Below, in pieces: positions 41,467 through 49,400 of a stretch of DNA of 64,000 nucleotides. The stretch is from Ruminococcus sp. (GTDB lineage: Bacteria; Bacillota; Clostridia; Oscillospirales; Ruminococcaceae): NCBI GenBank assembly GCA_017558505.1, contig JAFYUM010000023.1, positions 1 to 64,000 on the forward strand, written 5' to 3'. The position numbers were made by a program, and so were the translations under genes. Under the pieces are notes generated by a model. That model saw nothing but the letters and a program-made list of their open reading frames with translations, was not told the origin of the DNA and did no database searches. Positions within the stretch are counted from its first letter, which is position 1. Each line of letters begins with the position of its first letter.

Positions 41467-42372
41467 ATGAACAGTATGGAAAAAACAAGAGAATTTTTAG
41501 AGAAAATCGGTCTGCCAAAGGGCGACGCATACGACCTGCCCACATCTGAAAAACGCTTTTCAGACGGAGCGCAGTTCCGCCTTGAAGTACCGGGAATTCA
41601 AGGTCCCTCAACTATGAAAACACTTCTTGAAGAACTTGACAAATACGGCATCAGTATTCACCGTGTAACTCAGACAAAGGGCATATGGACGCTGCTTGAC
41701 GAGGAAATTGAGCAAATGGTGGAATATGCAAAAAAGTGGCAGGTGGAATTAATTCTTGCCATTGGACCACGTGCCACAACTGATACTTCCGCCTCTGTGA
41801 ATACTCCCGAGGGCGTGCGTATGGGTTACAGACTTCGTGGACAGGAGCAGGTTATCCGTGCAATTGAAGATGTGAAACGTGCCGTAAGACTTGGTGTACG
41901 CTCATTTCTTGTATATGACGAGGGCTGTCTGTATGCTCTGAATAAGTTCCGTGAGGCTGGTGAAATCCCTGCCGACTGCCGCTTCAAGATGTCTGCCCAC
42001 ACAGGTCACGGCAACCCCTGTGCCGCTAAGCTTCTCGAAAGCATTGGTGCAAATTCAATTAATCCTGTCCGTGATATTCAGCTTCAGATGCTTGCGGCAA
42101 TGCGTCAGGCAATTGATATTCCGATTGATATTCACACGGAAAATCCCAAGTCAACAGGCGGCTTTATCCGTCACTATGAAGTACCTGAAATGATAAGAGT
42201 TGCCGCACCTATTTACCTTAAAACAGGCGGTGCAGTTGCAAAAACTCACAGCTGGGATACTACCAATGAGGACGCAAAGAAACGTGCAAAACAGATTGCT
42301 CTCGTTATGCGTGTAATCAGGGAGTACTATCCCGAAGCAATTATTTCAGAGAAAGGCAGTATAGGCGAATGA
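41467..42372 (+). CDS. TIM-barrel protein of uncertain function (U32-peptidase-like)
   Basis: ATG 41467 follows AAAGGAAAGTGATTGAT and gives 301 residues. The chain has an alternating beta/alpha pattern with strand-end motifs typical of a TIM barrel: RFEVP-type start (FRLEVPGIQGPS), LILAIGPRA, SFLVYDEGCLYAL, RFKMSAHTGHGN, ANSINPVRDIQLQM and PIDIHTENP. Some automatic annotations call comparable proteins U32 peptidases. No signal peptide or metal-protease motif is seen, and in this operon an enzyme acting on small acids is more plausible. It lacks the EDK-type motif of PEP mutase and the sequence marks of phosphosulfolactate synthase. The stop overlaps the next start in ATGA. Confidence 0.6.
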   Translation: MNSMEKTREFLEKIGLPKGDAYDLPTSEKRFSDGAQFRLEVPGIQGPSTMKTLLEELDKYGISIHRVTQTKGIWTLLDEEIEQMVEYAKKWQVELILAIGPRATTDTSASVNTPEGVRMGYRLRGQEQVIRAIEDVKRAVRLGVRSFLVYDEGCLYALNKFREAGEIPADCRFKMSAHTGHGNPCAAKLLESIGANSINPVRDIQLQMLAAMRQAIDIPIDIHTENPKSTGGFIRHYEVPEMIRVAAPIYLKTGGAVAKTHSWDTTNEDAKKRAKQIALVMRVIREYYPEAIISEKGSIGE

Positions 42373-43517
42373 GACACCATAGATATAACCCCTCTTTCAA
42401 TTTTGTAAAAAGCCCCGAAAGCTTTGATAAATATTCCGATAAGGAATTTTTGCAGTACTGTGCAGGAGCAACTATGTATATGCCCGGTACAAAGGATTTT
42501 CTGCCGAAAATTCTCAACTGCACAATGCCGGGACTTACCACTATGGTATTCTGCTTTGAGGACGCTTGTGCGGAAAGTGATGTACCTGCGGCTGAGGAAA
42601 ATGTTCTCCGCATCCTTGACGCAGTAAGCACAGCGGTGGAAAACGGAGAACTTGACAGGGATAATGTGCCGCTGATTTTCTGCCGTGTACGAAATCAGGA
42701 GCAGTTTGAGGGATTTGCAAAACGGCTTACACCGCATATGGCGAAATCCCTTACAGGTATAAATTTCCCCAAATTCAACTCGGAAAACGGCGAGGCTTAT
42801 TTTGCATATCTGAAAGCTTTAAGTGCGGATTTAGGGGAAATCCTCTACGGTATGCCTATTATTGAAGATCCCCGTGTGGCATTCAAGGAAAGCCGTATGC
42901 AGGAACTTTCAAGTATCCGTGCAATTCTCAACAAGTATTACGACTATGTTTTGCAGGTGCGTGTTGGCGGAACTGATTTTTCTTCCTGTTTCGGAGTACG
43001 TCGTGGCGTTGATTATTCAATTTACGATATTATGACGGTTCGTGAATGTCTGTCGGATATTCTCAACGTATTCACAAGAAATAACGAATTCGTTGTATCG
43101 GGGCCTGTCTGGGAGTATTTCCGTGCAAGCAAGCAGATGATGTTTGAGGAACTGCCGAAACATACCCTTGATGATTATCTAATGAAGCGCAAACCTCTTG
43201 TAAATCACGAAATTGACGGTCTTATGCGTGAAGTTATACTCGACAAGGCAAACGGATTTGTAGGCAGAACAGTAATTCACCCTACCCACATCAGATTTGT
43301 AAACGGCTTGCAGGCAGTAACCCGTGAGGAGTACGAGGACGCAAAACAAATCCTCGAAAATACCGACGGAGGAGTTTGTAAGGGGCAGAGCGCAAATAAG
43401 ATGAACGAAATAAAGCCCCATACAAACTGGGCAAAAAAGGTTATAATGCGCTCCCGTGCCTTTGGAGTTATCGAAAACGAAAACAGATATCTGAAACTTT
43501 TCAGCGAAAGTGAGTGA
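42369..43517 (+). CDS. HpcH/HpaI aldolase / citrate-lyase-like protein
   Basis: The 382-residue protein belongs to the CitE-like TIM-barrel lyases. FCFEDAC near residue 57 and the FCRVRN strand (near 99) give the Glu and Arg used to bind metal and substrate. LYGMPIIEDPRVAF and LQVRVGGTDFSS follow on strands. The variant with a long C-terminal extension (VIHPTHIRFVNGLQAVTREEY) resembles the C-C bond lyases described from tellurite-resistance (Ter) operons, although no ter genes are here. Such enzymes cleave or form a carbon-carbon bond beside a 2-oxo or acyl group. Coupled by ATGA to the preceding gene and followed five bases later by the fumarase beta subunit. Confidence 0.85.
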   Translation: MRHHRYNPSFNFVKSPESFDKYSDKEFLQYCAGATMYMPGTKDFLPKILNCTMPGLTTMVFCFEDACAESDVPAAEENVLRILDAVSTAVENGELDRDNVPLIFCRVRNQEQFEGFAKRLTPHMAKSLTGINFPKFNSENGEAYFAYLKALSADLGEILYGMPIIEDPRVAFKESRMQELSSIRAILNKYYDYVLQVRVGGTDFSSCFGVRRGVDYSIYDIMTVRECLSDILNVFTRNNEFVVSGPVWEYFRASKQMMFEELPKHTLDDYLMKRKPLVNHEIDGLMREVILDKANGFVGRTVIHPTHIRFVNGLQAVTREEYEDAKQILENTDGGVCKGQSANKMNEIKPHTNWAKKVIMRSRAFGVIENENRYLKLFSESE

Positions 43518-43521
43518 TAAT

Positions 43522-44040
43522 ATGACAAAGGAGATTACAACACCATTTTCCGAGGAAGTCATTTCATCTCTGAATGTTGGGGATATGATTTATATTTCAG
43601 GGGAAATCATATGCGGACGTGATGCGGTTCTTCCTAAAGTTGTGGATATGCTTGAAAAGGGAACAGCATCACAGCTTGGTATTGATTTGCAGGGAGGAGT
43701 TGTTTTCCATACAGCGGTAAGCCCTGCGGGAGTAGGCCCTACATCAAGCAATAAGCTTGAAATCGAAAGCAGTATTGAACCTCTTTCATCAGAGGGAATA
43801 AAACTTCATCTCGGAAAAGGTTCACTTCACTCCGAAACAGTTGCGGCATTGGATAAGTATAATTCTGTATATGCAGTAATTCCACCCGTAACAGCACTTC
43901 TTGGACAGCAGACAATTTCACAGCGAATTGCGGCATTCCCCGAACTTGGAATGGAAGCATTACACATATTAAAGGTAGAGAAATTCCCTGCCATAATTGC
44001 CGCCGCAAAGGGAAGGAGTATTTACGATGCTGACAAATGA
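43522..44040 (+). CDS. class I fumarase / tartrate dehydratase beta subunit
   Basis: ATG 43522 gives 172 residues; a GTG at 43510 is in frame but inside the upstream gene. The domain matches the C-terminal part of iron-sulfur class I hydro-lyases: EEVISSLNVGDMIYISGEII, then CGRDAVLPKV in place of the usual GRDAAH, and the SPAGVGPTSS turn. In two-subunit enzymes this subunit pairs with the alpha chain, encoded next with a 14-base overlap. Substrates in the family include fumarate, malate, tartrate and mesaconate. Confidence 0.88.
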   Translation: MTKEITTPFSEEVISSLNVGDMIYISGEIICGRDAVLPKVVDMLEKGTASQLGIDLQGGVVFHTAVSPAGVGPTSSNKLEIESSIEPLSSEGIKLHLGKGSLHSETVAALDKYNSVYAVIPPVTALLGQQTISQRIAAFPELGMEALHILKVEKFPAIIAAAKGRSIYDADK

Positions 44041-44899
44041 ACAGATAATTGAAAAGGTTAGCAATGCTCTTGTGGAGGCAGGTTCAACCTTTCGTGAGGA
44101 CAAAAAAAGTGCCTACCGCAGGGCAATTGAAACTGAAACAAATCCACAGGCTAAGTGGGTTATAGAAACAATTCTGAAAAATGCTGAAGCTGCCCAACGC
44201 AATCAGAGTCCACTGTGCGACGATTCGGGAATTCCGCATATTGTATTGGAAATCGGAGAAAATGTTGCCGTAACAGGTGCAGCACTTGATGCCATTCGTG
44301 AAGGAATAAAACAAGGATTGCGCAAACTTCCCGGCAGACCTATGGGAATAATGGGCAGCGATTGCGAGAGAATTGACCAATCAGGGGGGCTTAATCCCGA
44401 TTCCGCTGGAGTAGAACCTGCACCTTTTCTCATACGTAAATGCAAAGAGGATATAGTCCGGCTGCATATTATGATGTTCGGCGGCGGTCCCGCCATAAGA
44501 GGAAAGACATACCGTGTTTTCCACAAGCACAGCACTGATACAGTTTTTAACGAGATTATTGAATGGTCTAAAGAAGCGGTATCACAGCTTGGCTGTTCGC
44601 CTTGTACCCTTGCAGTCGGAATAGGACGTTCTCATTTTGAAGCTGCGGCAATGATGGTTGAGGCACTTACGGAGGGGACATATGAAAAACAGAGCGAAAT
44701 GGAAAAACGCATTACTGATGCCGTAAACTGTGCTGATATTGGCGCTCTCGGACTGCACGGAAAAACATCGGTACTTGCAACCTTTCTTAAAGTTGGTCCT
44801 CAGAGAGCAAGTGGTGTACGTATAGTATGTATGCGTCCCTGCTGTTGCTTTGAACCAAGAATTGCTACAATTGATCTCTGGAATGATGATGCCTCCTGA
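44027..44899 (+). CDS. class I fumarase / tartrate dehydratase alpha subunit
   Basis: ATG 44027 follows GGGAAGGAGTATTTACG and gives 290 residues. Three cysteines expected to bind a 4Fe-4S cluster are at SPLCDDSGIPH, LGCSPCTLAVGIG and MRPCCCFEPR. The first motif is CDDSG instead of the usual CQDTG and the last carries three adjacent Cys, so the substrate pocket may differ from fumarase. Together with the beta subunit it adds or removes water across a double bond of a dicarboxylate. It is the last gene of the LysR-linked operon; behind it lies a decayed recombinase. Confidence 0.9.
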   Translation: MLTNEQIIEKVSNALVEAGSTFREDKKSAYRRAIETETNPQAKWVIETILKNAEAAQRNQSPLCDDSGIPHIVLEIGENVAVTGAALDAIREGIKQGLRKLPGRPMGIMGSDCERIDQSGGLNPDSAGVEPAPFLIRKCKEDIVRLHIMMFGGGPAIRGKTYRVFHKHSTDTVFNEIIEWSKEAVSQLGCSPCTLAVGIGRSHFEAAAMMVEALTEGTYEKQSEMEKRITDAVNCADIGALGLHGKTSVLATFLKVGPQRASGVRIVCMRPCCCFEPRIATIDLWNDDAS

Positions 44900-44961
44900 A
44901 TTGTAAGTATTACGCACCGCAGTTTTTCTGTGTTGCTTTTTTTGTAAACAGAAAGGGACAG

Positions 44962-45101
44962 CAACGACAGGGGCTTACTCCCGAAATTCTGCATACTTTT
45001 ATATCAAAAATTGAAATTCATGAAAAAACAAGGACGAAACTATGGGCAAGATAACTCAGGATATCGACATTTACTTTACCCACGTCGGCAGAATGTCATA
45101 A
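44962..45101 (+). pseudogene. C-terminal remnant of a large serine recombinase
   Basis: Two frames together read LTPEILHTFISKIEIHEKTR and then KITQDIDIYFTHVGRMS before TAA. This is the typical tail of Tn4451/Tn5397-type large serine recombinases (a xKIEVHE... then xxIxIYFxxVG pattern). A shift near 45040 separates the halves and the catalytic domain is absent. It marks a lost transposon or conjugative element at this place. Confidence 0.55.
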
Positions 45102-45110
45102 ACCAAAAGA

Positions 45111-45140
45111 AATACGGAGAGCTGAAAAACTCTCCGTATT
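45111..45140. terminator. stem-loop after the recombinase remnant
   Basis: AATACGGAGAG and CTCTCCGTATT are perfect 11-bp arms around an eight-base loop. T-rich sequence follows after some bases. Confidence 0.6.
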
Positions 45141-45218
45141 ACATAACTTTTATTGTTTCCTGTAGGTGATGGCAGAAGGCAGTCCCTACGGGTTGGCTAT
45201 ATATCGTAATTCTATGTA

Positions 45219-45239
45219 GGGGCGAGTTCCGCTCGCCCT
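45219..45239. repeat. GC-rich hairpin in the 45.14-45.28 kb gap
   Basis: GGGCGAG-TTCCG-CTCGCCC stands out against AT-rich surroundings. The preceding GTAGGG and GTCCCTAC are also complementary. It looks like a piece of the GTAGGGGCG-type intergenic repeats common in Clostridia. Confidence 0.4.
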
Positions 45240-45276
45240 CAATTTTGGAACAAAATTCAGGTTTTTCGACAATCTC

Positions 45277-45309
45277 AAATGAGGATATGCAAACTGCATA
45301 TCCTCATTT
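45277..45309 (-). terminator. terminator of the decayed sensor kinase
   Basis: AAATGAGGATATGCA and TGCATATCCTCATTT are perfect 15-bp arms with a three-base loop, just past the kinase stop at 45318. Confidence 0.7.
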
Positions 45310-45317
45310 TAATGTTT

Positions 45318-45975
45318 TTACACTTTTCCGAAAACGGCTGTTACGAGCATATCTCCATTTTTGATTTCAGCAAAAGCTTCACCGTTCATTTTACGCATAA
45401 GCTGGCGGCATATGTACAAGCCAAGACCGCTGCCTTTGATATTCTCAGAATTTTCACCACGCCAGAAACTGTCAAAATATGCGGTAAATCCGTATCGTGG
45501 AGGGTACAGCCGCTATTTCGTACAGTAACGAGAATACAGCCCTCCTCCTCGGAAATGGTTACGGATAAAAGCATTTTTCTGTCTCTTTGCAGGTCAAGTT
45601 CACGTTTTTTCTGCTGCTCAATATTTTCACGGAGCATATCAACGCCCCAGATGAAACGTCCGAAAAATCTGTTTTTCATTTCTTTTACAGGAGTTGTAAG
45701 ATTTCCCTTTGAAAGTTCATAGGGAACATCGCTTAACTGTTCGAATGGGTTAAGGATTTTTCGTCGCAGATAGAGCATAACTGCAAGAATAATAATTGTC
45801 ATTATGCCGAGAAATAGATTTACAGTAATAATAAACCTTGTTATTTCCGATTCTCCCTGTGTGTTGTATTCAAATCGGTAAAGCTCCCCATTAACTTTGT
45901 GTATGACATAATCGCTGTCTGTTTCATAGAAATCCTCGCCGCATTTCACAATATCTGTAACATAATTGCAACCTC
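45318..45975 (-). pseudogene. broken sensor histidine kinase
   Basis: The longest frame (45386-45949) has part of an outer domain, a transmembrane helix (FIITVNLFLGIMTIIILAVM), HAMP (NPFEQLSDVPYELSKGNLTT) and the start of HisKA. The H-box and N-box are missing: after RDRKMLL the text jumps to the G1 region (VTVRNSG). A frameshift near 45480 then leaves the G2-box (GSGLGLYICRQLMRKMNGE) in another frame, ending at 45318. It cannot be an active kinase. Upstream it runs into the permease fragment, so both are remains of one transporter/two-component locus joined by deletion. Confidence 0.75.
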
Positions 45976-46209
45976 GCTTGCCGTGCTTATTGTTTCATTA
46001 ATGTCAACGGAAAGGTTTTTGTTCATTGTAGTCACCAGATAATTAGGTGCATTTGCCATTTTAAAATAATTATCCAGCGCTGATGTAACGCTTAAAATAT
46101 TGTTTGCGCTTGAAGATACAAACATCGTTGCAAGTATGATGAATACAAGCAAGATAACGTTCATAGCTTTTTTGCGTTTCAGGTCTTTTTTCAGTATATT
46201 GAGAAACAT
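45946..46209 (-). pseudogene. N-terminal fragment of a BceB/FtsX-type permease
   Basis: ATG 46209 has a good site (GAAAGGAGCGAGAAA) and encodes MFLNILKKDLKRKKAMN, one transmembrane helix and about 50 outer residues. This is the usual start of 600-800-residue FtsX-type permeases of Clostridia. The frame ends after 87 codons where the sequence switches to the sensor-kinase outer domain in another frame (TDIVKCGEDF). Everything between was deleted. Confidence 0.7.
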
Positions 46210-46294
46210 TTTCTCGCTCCTTTCCTTGTTGTGATTTCATTATAGCATAGAAATTATTAAATAATCCTTAAATTTTGTGAAGAGCCAAAAAGAT

Positions 46295-46369
46295 AATGCC
46301 GCACAGGTTATGCGAGATATTATTAAAAAATTAACGTCTAAAATTAACGAATGTGTTTTTTGAAGTTCA
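46295..46369 (+). repeat. 75-nt dispersed repeat, copy 2, upstream of the giant-protein promoter
   Basis: It differs from copy 1 (36413-36487) at four of 75 positions with no gap. Copy 2 ends five bases before the -35 box. Confidence 0.75.
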
Positions 46370-46374
46370 ATCTA

Positions 46375-46403
46375 TTGACTTTAGCTGATTAAAATGATAT
46401 AAT
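46375..46403 (+). promoter_or_regulatory. promoter of the giant surface protein gene
   Basis: TTGACT (46375-46380) and TATAAT (46398-46403) are separated by 17 bases, 93 bases before the start codon. Confidence 0.8.
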
Positions 46404-46495
46404 GAAAAAGTCTGATGTATCGTTTGACGTTAAATGAATTTGGGGTATTCAGAAAACATACAAGCGATGCAAATATAAAAAGACGGAGGTAAAAA

Positions 46496-49400
46496 ATGAT
46501 AAAATATCTGAAAAGAGGTCTGTCGGCTGTTTTAGCGGCAGTTGTTACCGCTTCATCAGCACAGTTCAATGTGCTGTACAGCTGGGCAGACGAGCTTGTT
46601 GAAGAACTCACTGCAGAGATCAGTGATGGCGATGCCAACGGTGATGGAAAGGTTAATTCCGCAGATGTGAAAAAAGTGCAGGAATTAATCGGCAGTTCTG
46701 TTGATACTGTTAAAGCTTCAGCTTTATCAGCCTGCAATGTTTACAGGGACGATGTTATTGATGTAAAGGACCTTGTAGCTGTAAGAGAAATTGCAAACGG
46801 AAAAAAGCCTGAAATACCTGATGAAGCAGCATCGTCCAATACCTGCATACTTGATATTACTGATGCTGAATGCTGTCCCGGTGAGCAGGTAAAGATTGAT
46901 GTCAATATCCTTGACTGGGATCAGGAAATAGGAGGCGTAGAGCTTACAATGGATTTCGATGCCAGTCTTGAACTTGCTGATATTTCCTGCAAGGGTGATT
47001 ATCAGTATGTTTCAGACGGCAATGAGCTGAAACTCTTTGGTATAACTTCAATGGCTGATGTTTATAGAGGTACCGTTGCAACTCTTACGTTTAATGTTCC
47101 TGATACAGCGTATGGCAACTATGCTGTAAAAATCAACAGCAGTGCAGTTTATGATAATGAGTTCAGAAGCTTCGGTGTTTCATCAGAAACCGGAGTAATT
47201 GCAGCTGATGTTACCGAAAGACCGCTTTATCTTTCACCTTCGTATACAAACAGCAAATCCATGAGGCTTTCATGGAGTATGCCATATTGCAGCGGTAAGC
47301 TTGAGGGCTTTGTAGTATATCGTGACGGTGTAGAAATAGCCAGAACTGCTGATATGTGGTATTATGACAAAAATCTTGTTACCGATCAGAAATATGAATA
47401 TTCCGTACAGGCATACGGTGCAGATAATTATTTTTCAGCAAAATCAAAGACTATTACAGCAGCTCCGGAAGCACCTGTTATAAGTGCAATGACATTTCCG
47501 GATAATGCCGAAGAAATCGGCGGCAAAAGCACTTATCTGAAATGTTCGCTGGAAAAGACAGTTGATGCAAAGTCCTATTCCCTTACCTATACGGACAATG
47601 AGGGTGAAATCCAGACGATATACAGCAGTGAAAATCTTGCTTTTTCAGCTGTTGATATTAAATGGAATATAAAAAATATTCCCAGCGGTGAATATGAGCT
47701 TACATTTACAGTAACCGATAAAGACGGTGCGTCTGCTGAAAAAACTGCTTCTGTAAATGTAGATACCACACCTCCCGAAGAAATTTTTCAGTTTGAAGTT
47801 CTTGAAGGTGAGGAGCAGACTCAGCTTACATGGAGTATTGCTGCCGAGGCAAAGGTTACAGGATATAACATTTATAGAAGAACCGCAGATACCGCATATA
47901 CGCTCCTTAAACATATTGACGGACGTGAAACTGTAGAATATACCGACAAAAATCTTGAAAAGGGTGATGTCTATTTCTATATGATATGTGCCGTTGATAA
48001 GTACGGTCAGGAGGGTATATATTCCGATGAGAAAAGTGCTGCTGTAAACGGAGATGAAACCTCTCCCGAAATGACGCTGTTTCTTCCACAGAGTGGAAAT
48101 ATGCTTAACAAAACCGTAACTCTGTCACTTAAAGCAAGTGATAATATAGGTGTTTCTTCAATTGCTGCATTTGTTTCAGAGGATGACGGCGAAACATGGA
48201 AGAAGCTTTTTGAGGGCAAGGGTGCATCTGTAGATTACAGATTTGATACGTCAGTTTATGATGAAGCTGAAATAAAAATCAAGGCTGTAGCATATGACTA
48301 TGCAGGAAATGAAAGTAAGGCACTGGTTCACATTTATGCTATAGATAATCTTGGCCCTGCTGTTGTTGAAGATATCCAGTCTGTTGCTGTTGCAGCAGTA
48401 ACTGCAACTATCAGCTGGAGTGACGTTCCCGACAAGGATTTCAGTCACTTCAGGGTGAAATATCATAAGACAGACAGCACAGATGTATCGTATGTAACAG
48501 TATATGATACTCTCGGAGTTAATCTTTCAAATCTTGAACCCGATACAGAGTATACACTTTTTGTTACAGCTGTAGACCAGCGTGGCAATGAGGGAAAGTA
48601 TTCCGAGCCTTTTGTGTTTAAAACAGCTTCCGATACGATTGCTCCTGTTATAACGTCAATTGCTCCGAAGCCTTATTATTATTCTGATTTCATACCGCTT
48701 AAAATTACAGCACAGGATGACTTCAATGTTTCAAAGATTGTTGTTCAGACAGCTTTATCTAAGGATAAGAACGCAGTCTGGACAGATACTGCCGTAATTG
48801 AAAATACAGGAAACGGACAGTATTTCCACGCTTCACACAATCTTGAACTTACAGACTTTAAGGACGGAAATGTGTATGTACGTGCATACGCCATTGATTC
48901 CGCCGAAAACAAAGGTGATGTTTCAGCAGTATATGAATATATTGTTGATAAAACTGTTCCTGATGCACCTGTTTCACTTGAATCCTCAGCAGACGCAAGC
49001 GAAATACAGCTTATGTGGCAGGCTCATGAGAATAAAGAGGATTCCGTGGGATTTTCACTTTACAGAAGCACGGAAAAAGACGGCGAATACACAAAAATTC
49101 TTGATAATGCAAATGTGCTGAATTTCTATGACAGAAATGCAGAAATCGGCAAAACGTACTATTATTGCTTAACTGCCATAGATGCAGCAGGAAACGAAAG
49201 CGAAAAGTCAAAGGCGGTCTCTGCTGTTCTTGCAGATGATACTGTAAATCCCGAAATTGTCAGCATTTCACCGGCAGATAATTCAATGGTAAGTAATGTA
49301 TGCAATGAAGTATCCGTTCTTGTAAAGGACAATGTAAAAATCAAATCTGTTACTATGGAGTACCGCATTTCCGAAGATGACAAGTACACATCATTCCTTA

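Noticed and set aside
41467..42372. PEP mutase to complete a phosphonate pathway
   Set aside because: The isocitrate-lyase-superfamily EDK-type motif is absent, so phosphonate synthesis is not claimed.
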